Part shown: in pieces, positions 52,132 to 61,703 of the stretch
Layout: the number at the start of each line of letters is the position of its first letter
How positions within the stretch are numbered: the stretch's first letter is position 1
Source: JAQVEM01 sp964601205
GTDB lineage: Bacteria > Actinomycetota > Humimicrobiia > Humimicrobiales > Humimicrobiaceae
Assembly (NCBI GenBank): GCA_964601205.1
Contig: CAZRML010000008.1
Location: 1 to 64,000 of the forward strand
Direction of reading: 5' to 3'
DNA: 64,000 nucleotides
The notes under the pieces: model-generated
What the model was told of the DNA's origin: nothing
Databases searched by the model: none
Seen by the model: only the letters and a program-made list of their open reading frames with translations
Program-made: the position numbers and the translations under genes

Positions 52132-53349
52132 ATGGAATTAATTAATTTTCCCGATGATTTTATTTTCGGAACCGCAACATCATCATTTCAGACTGAAGGA
52201 GAAGGTCAGACAGAGTGGAAGGGTTTTACCGGAGCCGACGGGACAGAGCTAAATGTCGCAATAGACCACTATAACAAATTTATTGAAGATCTCGAATATA
52301 TACTCTACCTTGGCAACGCTTATCGCTTTAGCATGGACTGGTCAAAATTACAGAAGAGCGAATATAACGCATTTAGCAGAGAAGCAGTAACTCATTATAT
52401 GAAAATATTCAAGACCCTGAAAAGAAATAATAAAAAAGTTATGCTGGTTTTAAACCATTTTTCAAATCCCCTCTGGTTTATCAGAAAGGGCGGCTGGACA
52501 TCAGGGGAATCTGTTAAAATATATTTAGATTATACCAGAAAGGTACTCAGAACTTTTTCCGGCTATATTGATTATATAAATACCTTTAATGAACCTGCCG
52601 CATACGCCAACATGACATATATTTTGAAAGAATTTCCACCCGGAAAATTCAATCCATTTTTAAGAAACAGGGTTTTAAACAATATGAGCAGGGCTCACAG
52701 TGCAGCTTACGATTATATAAAAAGCAATTATCCTCATATAAAAGTGGGTATATCCCAGGCTTCTATGTTTCTGCAGATACTGAAGAAAAATTCTTTATGG
52801 CAGAATTTTCTTAAATGGTTTCTTGATTATTATATGTTTGAGTATATCCATCAGATGTTTGTTGGAGAAGGTAAGGTGGATTACATTGGCTTCAGCTATT
52901 ACGGGAGAATCCTTATTTCAAAATACCCCATTATCGCTTATGAGGAAAGAGGCAGAGAGTTCCTCAGAAAACTTGGCCTGGAATATGATGATATGTGGGA
53001 AATATACCCTGCTGGAGTATACCATATAATAAAAGAATTTTATAAAAAGTACTCCAGGCCAATAATTATTACAGAAAATGGAACCTGCACCAGTGACGAC
53101 AGGCTAAGAATTAAAAATATCTACAATCACCTGTATTATATTAAAAAAGCCATAAGCGAAGGAATAGAAGTTAAAGGTTATTTCCACTGGTCAACATTCG
53201 ATAATTACGAGCTATCCTTTGGCCCGTCCAGAAGATTCGGGCTGGTTTCTGTTGATTACCACTCCCCTGATTTACAAAGGGAAATAAAAGAATCAGGTGA
53301 ATATTATCATAAAATTTCAGAGTCAAAAAAATTGATTAAATATCAGTAG
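52132..53349 (+). CDS. GH1 family glycosidase
   Basis: 405 residues with the TIM-barrel GH1 sequence: N-terminal FIFGTATSSFQTEG, acid/base Glu154 in NTFNEP, nucleophile Glu315 in IITENG, and KGYFHWSTFDNYELSFG near the end. GH1 enzymes cleave beta-glucosides or beta-galactosides. At 405 residues it is shorter than the usual 440-480, but both catalytic Glu are present. It precedes a GT2 gene in the same direction, which may reflect a glycolipid pathway. Confidence 0.9.
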   Translation: MELINFPDDFIFGTATSSFQTEGEGQTEWKGFTGADGTELNVAIDHYNKFIEDLEYILYLGNAYRFSMDWSKLQKSEYNAFSREAVTHYMKIFKTLKRNNKKVMLVLNHFSNPLWFIRKGGWTSGESVKIYLDYTRKVLRTFSGYIDYINTFNEPAAYANMTYILKEFPPGKFNPFLRNRVLNNMSRAHSAAYDYIKSNYPHIKVGISQASMFLQILKKNSLWQNFLKWFLDYYMFEYIHQMFVGEGKVDYIGFSYYGRILISKYPIIAYEERGREFLRKLGLEYDDMWEIYPAGVYHIIKEFYKKYSRPIIITENGTCTSDDRLRIKNIYNHLYYIKKAISEGIEVKGYFHWSTFDNYELSFGPSRRFGLVSVDYHSPDLQREIKESGEYYHKISESKKLIKYQ

Positions 53350-53384
53350 CTTAAAAAGGTTAATAACTATAAATAACCATAATG

Positions 53385-53406
53385 GTATACCGGATAGTAT
53401 ACCGGA
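53385..53406. repeat. Direct repeat GTATACCGGA x2
   Basis: Two copies of GTATACCGGA at 53385-53394 and 53397-53406, 12 bases apart, within the palindromic GGTATACC context. Possible binding site upstream of the GT2 gene. Confidence 0.35.
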
Positions 53407-53575
53407 AATCTTCTTTTCACGTAACGCAGGTAAACAAATATAATCAATCTCATAATATTATATCAGTGATGCAATACTGAGTTGTATATTTTAATTAATG
53501 CTTGTATTTTCTTTATTCATACCTTAAGATTGTATTTTAGTTTTATTTAATCTTTTTATTTATTAATTCAAGGAA

Positions 53576-54784
53576 GTGATTTTATTGTTATATCACTACA
53601 CCATTACCATAATTCTTGCCCTGCTTTTAATAAACTTTATTATTAACAATATTTTATTTAAAAATATTTCAAACTATAAACTTCCTGAAAATCTAATTAA
53701 ATCACCCCCGCTGGTATCAATCCTTATTCCTGCAAGAAATGAGGAATTTAATATAAAAAGATGTATTAAATCCCTTCTAAAACAGGATTACCCTAACATT
53801 GAAATACTGGTACTGGACGATAATTCAAGTGACAATACCGCGCTAATTGTTAAAAAAATCGGGGAACAAGATAACAGAGTAAAACTATTTACCGGTAAGC
53901 CATTAGAAGAGGGGTGGCTTGGTAAGAGTTATGCCTGCTGGCAGTTATCAAAATATGCGAGAGGAAAATATCTGGTTTTTACCGATGCAGACACATTACA
54001 TTTTAAAAATTCCATCTCAAGTTTAATTGGATGCCTTGTCAGAAACAGGCTGGATGCTTTATCGGCAATTCCACGGCAGATAATGGTATCACTTCATGAA
54101 AGAATGGTGTATATCTGGGTTCATTTTGCAATCTTAATCTTTCTGCCCATGGTGCTGGTAAAGAAGTCAAAAAACCCTCTCTTCGGTACCGCTAATGGCC
54201 AGTGCCTATTATTTAAGAAGGAAGTTTACAAAGCAATTGGCGGCCATAAATCAATAAGGACCAAGATTCTGGAAGATATACACATTTCAAAACAGGTAAA
54301 AAGATGCGGCTATAAATTTATGGTATTTGATGGCAGCAAAAATATAAATTGTAGAATGTACAGGAATTTTGACCAGATTATTTCAGGATTCTCAAAATTT
54401 ATATTTGCCGCTTTTGATTATCACATTCTTACGCTGGCAGTAGCAATCTCAATAATTTCTGCTCTTTTCTTATTTCCATTTATTTTATTGCCCCCGGGGC
54501 TTTTAATCTTTAAATGGCCCCCGGCAGTAATAGAACTTATCATAATACAGATTTTTATAATACTTATTATGCGGGCTATAATGGCCATAAGGCTAAAAGG
54601 CAGGGTCATTGATGCATTTCTTCATCCTCTTTCAATGACATATATGATATTTATCTGTACCAATTCTGTTCTTCAAACTAAATGTGGAGAAGGCGTATCG
54701 TGGAAAGATAGAAGATATGATGTTAGTAAAAGAGATTATTTAAATTTAATTGACCATGACAAAGGCCAGAAAACAATTCGCTAA
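53576..54784 (+). CDS. GT2 family glycosyltransferase, membrane type (paralogue)
   Basis: 402 residues, the same plan as the GT2 at 40693-41886: N-terminal helix, VSILIPARNEEFNI, EILVLDDNSSDNTA, FTDADTLHFKNS, ILEDIHISKQVKRCG, three helices and GVSWKDRRYDVS. The start is GTG 53576 or TTG 53585; AAGGA is too close to the GTG but well spaced for TTG. Alignment with the paralogue's N-terminus favours GTG. Probably glycosylates a membrane lipid. Confidence 0.82.
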   Translation: MILLLYHYTITIILALLLINFIINNILFKNISNYKLPENLIKSPPLVSILIPARNEEFNIKRCIKSLLKQDYPNIEILVLDDNSSDNTALIVKKIGEQDNRVKLFTGKPLEEGWLGKSYACWQLSKYARGKYLVFTDADTLHFKNSISSLIGCLVRNRLDALSAIPRQIMVSLHERMVYIWVHFAILIFLPMVLVKKSKNPLFGTANGQCLLFKKEVYKAIGGHKSIRTKILEDIHISKQVKRCGYKFMVFDGSKNINCRMYRNFDQIISGFSKFIFAAFDYHILTLAVAISIISALFLFPFILLPPGLLIFKWPPAVIELIIIQIFIILIMRAIMAIRLKGRVIDAFLHPLSMTYMIFICTNSVLQTKCGEGVSWKDRRYDVSKRDYLNLIDHDKGQKTIR

Positions 54785-54907
54785 ATTTTGTCTGTGTCTC
54801 TAACTTTAAATTCTTTACAGCCCCGGTGCAAAACCCTTTATACCCATCCATCAAAAGTTACACATGACAATACAGCTTAAAGCAGAATCCATATAAAAAA
54901 TAAGTGC

Positions 54908-55987
54908 TTAGCTACCGCTAATATGCTGTGCTACCATATCTCCGACCTCGCTGGTAGTATAACCCATCTTACCGGCACTTAAACTTCTTATTTTTTTACA
55001 GGTTTGAGAAACTGCCTGTTCAATTGACCTGGAGGCTTCCTTCTCTCCCAGATAGTCAAGCATCATCCTGCCTGCTTCTATCGCTGCCAGGGGATTAATT
55101 ACATTTTTCCCTGTATATTTTGGAGCTGAACCTCCTATGGGTTCGAACATAGACGTTCCCTCAGGATTAATATTACCACCTGCTGCAATTCCCATACCAC
55201 CCTGAATCATTGCACCCAGGTCAGTAATTATATCTCCGAACATATTGGGAACAACCATAACATCATACCACTCCGGATTTTTTACTGTCCACATACAGGC
55301 AGCATCTATATGATTATAATCAATTTTAATATTAGTAAAATCTTCAGCCATTTTAATAAATGCTCTGTACCAGAGGTCTCCTGCATAGATCAGCACATTG
55401 GTTTTATTTACCAGGGTAAGCTTTCCGGGTTTTCCTTCTGCTTTTCTTGCTTTTGCCAGGTTGAAGGCATATTTTAAACAACGGTCAACCATCTGCCTGT
55501 CATATACCATAACCTGGGTTGCCACTTCATAAGGAGTATCTTTCCTCGTTATGCCGCCATGCCCCGTGTAAAGCCCTCCTGTATTTTCCCTCACTACCAC
55601 AAAATCTATATCTTCCGGCTTCTTATCCTTTAGTGGACAATCAACACCCGGATAAAGCTTTACCGGCCTTAAATTTATATACTGGTCGAGGGCAAACCTT
55701 AATTTTAACAGGATACCAACTTCTAAAACTCCGGGTGGAACATCCGGGTGGCCAATGGCCCCGAGATATATTACCTTAAACTTCTTTAGCTCATCAATGG
55801 CAGAGACAGGAACTGTCTCTCCTGTTTTTAAATACCTCTCTCCCCCAAAGTCAAACTCCGTAAATTCAAATTTAATATTATGCTTTTCTCCTGCAGCCTC
55901 AAGGACCTTTCTGCCTTCTCTTATGACTTCGGGACCTGTCCCGTCTCCGGGTATTACCGCAATACTGTAATGTTTTGATTTACTCAT
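54908..55987 (-). CDS. leuB: 3-isopropylmalate dehydrogenase-type enzyme
   Basis: 359 residues: IAVIPGDGTGPEVIREG, ENTGGLYTGHGG, the Tyr/Lys and the Asp triad in MVVPNMFGDIITDLGAMIQGG, and EPIGGSAPKYTGKNVINPLAAI. These are the beta-decarboxylating dehydrogenase signatures. NAD-binding region GGSAPKYTG is LeuB-like. It would convert 3-isopropylmalate to 2-ketoisocaproate precursor in leucine synthesis. LeuA/C/D genes are not in the window, so tartrate or related substrates cannot be excluded. Confidence 0.85.
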   Translation of the reverse strand: MSKSKHYSIAVIPGDGTGPEVIREGRKVLEAAGEKHNIKFEFTEFDFGGERYLKTGETVPVSAIDELKKFKVIYLGAIGHPDVPPGVLEVGILLKLRFALDQYINLRPVKLYPGVDCPLKDKKPEDIDFVVVRENTGGLYTGHGGITRKDTPYEVATQVMVYDRQMVDRCLKYAFNLAKARKAEGKPGKLTLVNKTNVLIYAGDLWYRAFIKMAEDFTNIKIDYNHIDAACMWTVKNPEWYDVMVVPNMFGDIITDLGAMIQGGMGIAAGGNINPEGTSMFEPIGGSAPKYTGKNVINPLAAIEAGRMMLDYLGEKEASRSIEQAVSQTCKKIRSLSAGKMGYTTSEVGDMVAQHISGS

Positions 55988-56169
55988 ATTGTTAACCTAT
56001 CTATTCCTTAAATAATTACTGCTCTATTATATATAAATAACCATATATTACACTATATAATTTTAAAATTATAAGCGCTATTTAAAAAATAATTTTTTAT
56101 AATACTGATATTTATAAAAAGTTTATAAGAAATTATAAGAAATATTTACTTAATAGCCTGATTCTTTAA

Positions 56170-56583
56170 TTATTGTAGAAGCTCTACAAGGTAAGGAATA
56201 AAAATGATTAGTCCGATAGCCACCGCAAATATTGAGGCAATTAAAACTGCACCGGCGGCAATATCTTTTACGCGCTCTGCAATTTTTCTGTATTCTATGG
56301 TAACCATATCTATTATTAGCTCAAAAGCTGTATTTATAACTTCCAGGCAGAGGACCATACAAATTATGAGCAGGATAAATAACCACTCGGTAGATGAAAT
56401 ATGAAATAAAAAACCCGCAGTTATAGAAACAGCTGCTATTATCAGCTGAATTCTAAAACTTCTTTCACTCCTCAAGACTCTGATTATGCCCCTGACTGCA
56501 TACTTAAATGAGAAACTCAGGGTTCTCCTGTGATAAATAATTTCTTTTTTGAAAGAGTTTTTATTTCTTCTTTTATCCTCCAC
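56170..56583 (-). CDS. dgkA: Diacylglycerol/undecaprenol kinase
   Basis: 137 residues: basic N-tail, FKYAVRGIIRVLRSERSFRIQLIIAA (substrate helix), then EVINTAFELIIDMVT, the DgkA active motif, with KDIAAGAVLIAS following. Three helices as in the Gram-positive DgkA, which phosphorylates undecaprenol. It lies 18 bases after the membrane protein gene on the same strand, so possibly co-transcribed. Confidence 0.9.
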   Translation of the reverse strand: MEDKRRNKNSFKKEIIYHRRTLSFSFKYAVRGIIRVLRSERSFRIQLIIAAVSITAGFLFHISSTEWLFILLIICMVLCLEVINTAFELIIDMVTIEYRKIAERVKDIAAGAVLIASIFAVAIGLIIFIPYLVELLQ

Positions 56584-56601
56584 GCCTCATATCACCTCAG
56601 A

Positions 56602-57537
56602 TTAACTGGAAACTTTTTTATTGAAATATAAAGTATATGTTGAGAACAATGCAAGTACCAGAAATACATAAAAAGGAAACCATATTCCATTAAAAAAGCT
56701 TAAAGCATTTATAAAATACTGGCCCACAAAAATTGCAGTCATTACAATTACGGATATTATAAGGGTAATTAAACCTGCCCTTGCTATATCCTGATACTGC
56801 TTTTCATCATACCACTCACTTATTCCTTCTTTCAACTTTATTATTAACCAGTACATGACTATTGCTAAATATGGTATTACAGCTATCAAACTTATGATAA
56901 TAATCCCGGCATCTACTGCCCATGATGGTAATTCATATACTGTTAGATATAATAAAGAGAAAGTTATAATAAGGATGAGACCGGAAATTCCACTTAATAT
57001 TCCTATATATTGTGCATTTATAAATATTGAATCATCCTTTAAAACTATTTTTTCTTTTTCAATAAATATATTTTTTTTGGTCACCACAAATAGAATAATC
57101 ATAAGAACATAAAAAATAAAATGAAGTACCTGACTAAAAAAAAGTATAATGAACTCATCCGGTAGCCCAAAAATATATTCCTTTGAAATATCACTTACCA
57201 GTGCAAAGTCTCCGAATAACATCAGAAGAGAAATTATCCCGGAAAAAAATAAAAAAGCACGCAGAAAATTATCTCTCTTGAAAAAATTTAACTGTAAGAT
57301 TAAAGCAAATATAACCGCCAGGTGGGAAATACCAGAAATAATATACACCAGTGCAACAGGAACAGAAAACATATTTAAAAAGGCTTCAACATCCTGCAAA
57401 TTAATAATTCTTTCTCTCAGCACCAGAAAAAAAATATTTGTGGATATTAGCCCCGCCGTTGAAATCAAACATAAAATCAGGGCAGTATTATTACTCATTC
57501 CTAACAATTTCTTCATTCCTTTACTCTCCTCTGTCAA
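56602..57537 (-). CDS. Multi-spanning membrane protein of unknown function
   Basis: 311 residues with eight or nine hydrophobic helices and short polar loops; a basic stretch KEGISEWYDEKQYQDIARAG separates two halves. I do not recognise a family. Directly upstream on the same strand is a decayed XRE regulator; membrane proteins of this kind are often paired with small XRE regulators, which suggests a lost regulatory partner. GGAG precedes the ATG. Confidence 0.55.
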   Translation of the reverse strand: MTEESKGMKKLLGMSNNTALILCLISTAGLISTNIFFLVLRERIINLQDVEAFLNMFSVPVALVYIISGISHLAVIFALILQLNFFKRDNFLRAFLFFSGIISLLMLFGDFALVSDISKEYIFGLPDEFIILFFSQVLHFIFYVLMIILFVVTKKNIFIEKEKIVLKDDSIFINAQYIGILSGISGLILIITFSLLYLTVYELPSWAVDAGIIIISLIAVIPYLAIVMYWLIIKLKEGISEWYDEKQYQDIARAGLITLIISVIVMTAIFVGQYFINALSFFNGIWFPFYVFLVLALFSTYTLYFNKKVSS

Positions 57538-57545
57538 TCTTTAGT

Positions 57546-57689
57546 TTAGTCCTTATCAATATAAAAAATTTCATCTACAGGTTTTTTAAAGAATTCAGCT
57601 ATCTTTAACGCGAGCAAAACAGAAGGGTTAAATTTGCCCTTTTCTATGGAATGAATAGTAAGCCTGGTCACACCAACAGCATTTGCCTT
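57546..57689 (-). pseudogene. Truncated XRE family helix-turn-helix regulator
   Basis: The minus frame ending at TAA 57546-57548 reads ANAVGVTRLTIHSIEKGKFN then PSVLLALKIAEFF and DEIFYIDKD, the recognition-helix half of the small XRE/HTH_3 regulators. The expected N-terminal MKNRIKELREE-type helix and start codon are absent, with a stop three codons upstream of the good region. Dead relic of a gene that would have preceded the membrane protein. Confidence 0.65.
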
Positions 57690-57913
57690 TTATATTATTA
57701 TATAAACCCCTGTAAAAACATAACCTGTATAAAAAAGTTTTGTAACCTAATTTAAAAAATTTCGTTATAGTAATTAAGGCAAAAAGATATTATTAAAAAG
57801 TAGTTTTAAAAATATTTTTAAAAATTCGTACTACTTTACAATAATATTTTTATATTTTAGAATGACAGCAATACATAAAAAAAGTTGACAAACTAAAAAA
57901 AGAAAAGAGAAGA
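57690..57913. other. Intergenic region upstream of radical SAM gene
   Basis: AT-rich sequence with no gene recognised; a purine-rich stretch AAGAGAAG just before the ATG at 57920 serves as ribosome site. Confidence 0.3.
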
Positions 57914-57919
57914 TTGATA

Positions 57920-59392
57920 ATGAAAATTTTACTTGTATATCCTGATTACGAGGATACTTTCTGGAGCTTTAACAGAATAATAAAAATCCTGGGTAAGAAA
58001 GCTGCCTATCCACCGCTTGGCCTCCTGACTATCGGGACAATGCTGCCCGGAGAATGGGATAGGAAATTAATTGATATGAACACTGAAATATTAAAAGATG
58101 AGCATATAAAATGGGCTGATTATATTTTCATAAGTGCAATGATCATACAAAAAGACTCCTCAAGAAGAGTTATAGATAAAATAAAAAAATTCAATAAGCC
58201 CATAGTCGTAGGAGGTCCCCTATTTACCACCGGCTGGGAAGAATTTACTGACGCCGACCATATCTTTCTGGGTGAAGCAGAAGAAACCTTTCCGGAATTC
58301 GTTGAAGATTTAAAAAAGGGTACACCTAAAAAGATGTACTCCAACAGGGAATTCCCTGATATTAAAAATACTATCGTCCCCGACTGGAGCCTTGTCAATG
58401 TAAACAATTATAATTCCCTGTGTGTGCAACTTTCAAGAGGCTGCCCATTTAATTGTGAATTCTGCGATGTGGGACTTTTGAATGGAAGAGTGCCGCGGTT
58501 AAAAAGTAAGGAACAATTAATAAAAGAACTTGAAGCATTGTATAAACGTGGCTGGAGAGCCGGAGTTTTTTTTGTAGATGATAACTTTATAGGGAAAAAA
58601 GGTTTGCTGAAAAGAGTATATTTGCCGGCAATTATAGAGTGGCAGAAAAGTAAAAAGTATCCCTTTAGCTTTAATACTCAGGCATCAATTAATCTTGCAG
58701 ACGATGAAGAAGCTATGAAGTTAATGGTGGAAGCTGGCTTTACAGCTGTTTTTGTTGGGATCGAAACACCTGACTCCGATAGCCTTGAAGAATGCGGTAA
58801 GATTCAGAATAAAAACAGGGATTTAATAGAATCCGTAAGGACCATCCAGAATAAAGGCATGGAAGTCCAGGCAGGCTTCATCGTTGGTTTTGATAGCGAT
58901 AAAACTTCAATCTTCCAGCGTCAGATAGAGTTTATCCAGCAAAGTGGAATTGTTACCGCTATGGTCAGTATTCTTAACGCATTGCCAAAGACCAGGCTGT
59001 ACCAGAGATTAGAAAAAGCTAAAAGGTTGGTAAGCAGCGGAACAGGTAATAACACAAAAATTTCGAGTTTAAACTTCATCCCAAAAATGGATAGAAACGT
59101 ACTCATAGATGGTTTTAAGAAGATTTCAGCTACAATCTATTCTCCAAAGGCTTATTATGAGAGAATTAAAACTTTTTTAAGGGAGTACAAACCAATAAAG
59201 AGAAAAATTCCCAGGCTCAGAACGTACCATATAAGAGCATTTATTGCTTCAATATGGTTAAATGGTATAAAACAAAGAGGCAGAAGATACTTCTGGAATT
59301 TATTTTTCTGGAGTCTCTTTAGACGTCCATCTCTTTTCCCTTATGCTATCGGCTTCTCTTTAGTTGGTGTTCACTTCAGGTCGGTATCATAA
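57920..59392 (+). CDS. B12-binding radical SAM enzyme (DUF4070-like C-domain)
   Basis: 490 residues. The N-terminal part (about 1-150) is a cobalamin-binding-like domain (VYPDYEDTFW, PPLGLLTIGTML, VVGGPLFTT); residues 170-360 hold the radical SAM core with C175-x3-C179-x2-C182 (CPFNCEFC) ligating the 4Fe-4S cluster, FVGIETP and GFIVGFDSD. The C-terminal 130 residues fit DUF4070, as in HpnP-type and related enzymes. Reaction unknown; lipid or sterol-like methylation is possible. TTG 57914 is upstream but ATG 57920 is better placed. Confidence 0.85.
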   Translation: MKILLVYPDYEDTFWSFNRIIKILGKKAAYPPLGLLTIGTMLPGEWDRKLIDMNTEILKDEHIKWADYIFISAMIIQKDSSRRVIDKIKKFNKPIVVGGPLFTTGWEEFTDADHIFLGEAEETFPEFVEDLKKGTPKKMYSNREFPDIKNTIVPDWSLVNVNNYNSLCVQLSRGCPFNCEFCDVGLLNGRVPRLKSKEQLIKELEALYKRGWRAGVFFVDDNFIGKKGLLKRVYLPAIIEWQKSKKYPFSFNTQASINLADDEEAMKLMVEAGFTAVFVGIETPDSDSLEECGKIQNKNRDLIESVRTIQNKGMEVQAGFIVGFDSDKTSIFQRQIEFIQQSGIVTAMVSILNALPKTRLYQRLEKAKRLVSSGTGNNTKISSLNFIPKMDRNVLIDGFKKISATIYSPKAYYERIKTFLREYKPIKRKIPRLRTYHIRAFIASIWLNGIKQRGRRYFWNLFFWSLFRRPSLFPYAIGFSLVGVHFRSVS

Positions 59393-59670
59393 GATTTTTA
59401 CCTTAGAAGTTAAGGAAATACTATTTTTAAAAGCCTGAAAACAAGTTCTCTGCAGGTTTTTAAAAGGTTGAAACTCTATCAGAAAATTTTTTAAAAAATA
59501 AAATAAATAATTATAATCCCGGTACCAATGTGTTATAATTTTTACTATAAATTGTAATCTCATACTACAAATGCAATATTTCTGTTACTTTCAGGTCCCG
59601 TAACAATAGCAATACAAACTGGTAACCTTTATTTTTTTTAGTAAAATTTAAATTAAATATAAAGGTTAAT

Positions 59671-59840
59671 ATGAGAGCATTTATTTCAAGGAGTAAAAGA
59701 ATAATAAAAAAAATATTCAGGACTCTTATTCAGGTAGGCAGCAGAACAGGTTTTGGTGCCACCATCAGATGGTGATATTACGGACCAATAAAAGCACATC
59801 CAGAAATTCAGACAGAGCCGATACCTATAATAATTTCCTT
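59671..59840 (+). pseudogene. Possible gene relic with an in-frame TGA
   Basis: After AAAGG, ATG 59671 opens a basic 33-codon frame (residues KRIIKKIFRTLIQVGSRTG) ending in TGA 59773-59775. The same frame continues YYGPIKAHPEIQTEPIPIII, which has a protein-like look. Either a short peptide or the tail of a broken gene; family unknown. The rest of 59393-59887 shows nothing. Confidence 0.25.
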
Positions 59841-59887
59841 AAAAGAAAAGGCCCGGGTAGCATTATCCATGTTTTTTGAAAAATTTC

Positions 59888-60895
59888 TTAAATACTCTCT
59901 TTCCTCAATGATTCTGCACACTCTTCAGGCAAAATAGTATTTACATTAATCCCAGAACCAATTTCAAACCCGGCTCTGGTTATCAATCGGGGCAGGATTT
60001 CAAGATGCCAGTGATAATGCCTGTTACCTATCTGTTCAAATGGGGCACTATCTATTATGTAATTGTAATCCGGATTATCCAGTAAATCATATAGCTTCTT
60101 TAATGTAATTATTAAAACGGATGCAAAATTTTCAATCGCTGTTTCCGGAATCTGGGCAAAGCATGCCTGATGCGCTTTCGGTAAAATTAGAATATTGTAC
60201 GGGACCACAGAAGCATAAGGCGCTATAGAAATAAAATCTTCATTTTCATAAATAATTCTTTTTTTTATTTTCTTTTCATAAGCTATCATTTTGCAATAAA
60301 CACATTCTCCGTAATCATCAAAATACCTTTCTGACTCGTAAAACTTACTTCTTATAAAAGCAGGCATAAATGGAATGGCAACAAGCTGTGAATGCGGATG
60401 CACAAGTGAAGTGCCTGCCTTATTACCGTGGTTTCTGAAGATAACTACAAGCTGACAGCCTTTATCCTTGCTCAATTCTATAAATCTTGTTTTGTATATT
60501 TCTATTATTTTTCTAACCTGCCCGGGACTCAGGTGACATAAGTTCTCGTTATGCTCCGGTGATTCTATAATTACTTCATGATTACCTATTCCATTAACTT
60601 CAAAATATGGTCCATTAATTCGCCTGTAATCGCCGCATTTTTTAATTTCCCCGGGTTCAAGAATTGGAAATTTATTTGGAACCACCCTTATCAGCCAATC
60701 GCCATTTTTATCCTTTACGGACATAATATCTTCCGGGGTCATCTTTTCATTACCTCTGCAAAAAGGACAGTTCCTGTCAAACTCTTTTATAACTTTTTTT
60801 TCTTTTATTTCCTTAAAATCGCTGGGTCTTTTCGATCTATCTATGGCAAATATCGTCCAGTCTTTAGTTGTAATATCCTGTCTTATAACAGACAT
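59888..60895 (-). CDS. galT: Galactose-1-phosphate uridylyltransferase
   Basis: 335 residues from ATG 60895; TTG 60916 would add seven residues. CPFCRGNEKMTPEDI supplies the zinc cysteines, NHEVIIESPEHNENL is the nucleotide site, and GNKAGTSLVHPHSQLVAIP contains the HPHxQ active site, with HYHWHLEILPRL as the last conserved block. It swaps UMP between UDP-glucose and galactose-1-phosphate (Leloir pathway). It is the short, histidine-triad-like form. No galK or galE nearby. Confidence 0.92.
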   Translation of the reverse strand: MSVIRQDITTKDWTIFAIDRSKRPSDFKEIKEKKVIKEFDRNCPFCRGNEKMTPEDIMSVKDKNGDWLIRVVPNKFPILEPGEIKKCGDYRRINGPYFEVNGIGNHEVIIESPEHNENLCHLSPGQVRKIIEIYKTRFIELSKDKGCQLVVIFRNHGNKAGTSLVHPHSQLVAIPFMPAFIRSKFYESERYFDDYGECVYCKMIAYEKKIKKRIIYENEDFISIAPYASVVPYNILILPKAHQACFAQIPETAIENFASVLIITLKKLYDLLDNPDYNYIIDSAPFEQIGNRHYHWHLEILPRLITRAGFEIGSGINVNTILPEECAESLRKESI

Positions 60896-61007
60896 CTTTA
60901 AAATAACTCCTTTCAAATATTCATATATAATTATTTTTATGGTATTTTATGCTTAATGTAAATATAAATATATCATCTTTCCGTAACAATTTTTATTGTT
61001 AAAAAAA

Positions 61008-61370
61008 ATGGATAAAAAAAAGTTTGAAGAAATAATACTGGACACTCTCGAAAATCTTCCTTATAGATTTAAAGAGAAAATAAAGAACCTTGGTATTGTT
61101 ATTGAAGATGGAAACATAGATTCAATTTTGAAGAACAATAAAAGCACCACCAGAAAATACACCCTCGGCCTCTATCAGGGCCTTCCCGCCACAAAAAGAC
61201 CGGGAAAAATATTCATTTTCCCGGACAAAATTACTATATATAAAAAAGCGCTTGAAGAAATAAGCAGAAATGACCGGGAACTTGAAAAAAATATAAGAAG
61301 AGTCGTTCTTCATGAATTAGGACATTATTTTGGTCTTGATGATAAACAATTAAGAAAATTAGGTTATTAG
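61008..61370 (+). CDS. Small metallopeptidase-like protein (PF06262 type)
   Basis: 120 residues. The family pattern is short: an N-terminal FEEIILDTLENLPYRFKEKIKNLGIVIED, YTLGLYQGLP, KIFIFPDKITIY and the C-terminal zinc motif RRVVLHELGHYFGL. Such proteins are found in Actinobacteria and Clostridia; substrate unknown. ATG 61008 is preferred over TTG 60996. The gene stops 333 bases before lon. Confidence 0.85.
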   Translation: MDKKKFEEIILDTLENLPYRFKEKIKNLGIVIEDGNIDSILKNNKSTTRKYTLGLYQGLPATKRPGKIFIFPDKITIYKKALEEISRNDRELEKNIRRVVLHELGHYFGLDDKQLRKLGY

Positions 61371-61439
61371 ATCACCCCTTACATCAAACTATATTAATAT
61401 TAGAGATATACATAATTCCCTTGCCCGGCCCGTAAAAAT

Positions 61440-61468
61440 TTGACATTTACAGTTAAATAGTGTATAAA
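61440..61468 (+). promoter_or_regulatory. Upstream lon promoter
   Basis: TTGACA (61440-61445), 17-base spacer, TATAAA (61463-61468). Predicted start near 61475, right at the edge of the palindrome 61474-61502. Confidence 0.7.
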
Positions 61469-61473
61469 AATAT

Positions 61474-61502
61474 ATTGTATTTCACTTAAAGTGAAATACA
61501 AT
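61474..61502. promoter_or_regulatory. 29-bp perfect palindrome in the lon leader
   Basis: Arms ATTGTATTTCACTT and AAGTGAAATACAAT meet at a single central A. It lies at the predicted +1 of the upstream promoter and 25 bases before the downstream -35 box, so it could be an operator, an mRNA hairpin, or the weak terminator of the preceding gene. Confidence 0.6.
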
Positions 61503-61526
61503 TTTACTATTTAATGAAAATAATTT

Positions 61527-61555
61527 TTGTATTATCAGAAGAATCTTGTTATAAT
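61527..61555 (+). promoter_or_regulatory. Downstream lon promoter
   Basis: TTGTAT (61527-61532), 17-base spacer and perfect TATAAT (61550-61555). Leader of about 140 bases to the lon ATG. Confidence 0.65.
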
Positions 61556-61703
61556 TAAATAGAAATAATAACAATATAAGATTTTTCTATAATTATATTC
61601 TTGATACCACCCTGATTTATGGGGCGTAGATAAAATATAAAAAAATAATTATATTAGTGTAAAATGTATATATAATAAATTAAAAATAGGAGTTGAAAGC
61701 TTA

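Noticed and set aside
59773..59775. Selenocysteine codon
   Set aside because: No catalytic context, homologue or downstream SECIS-type hairpin could be recognised.
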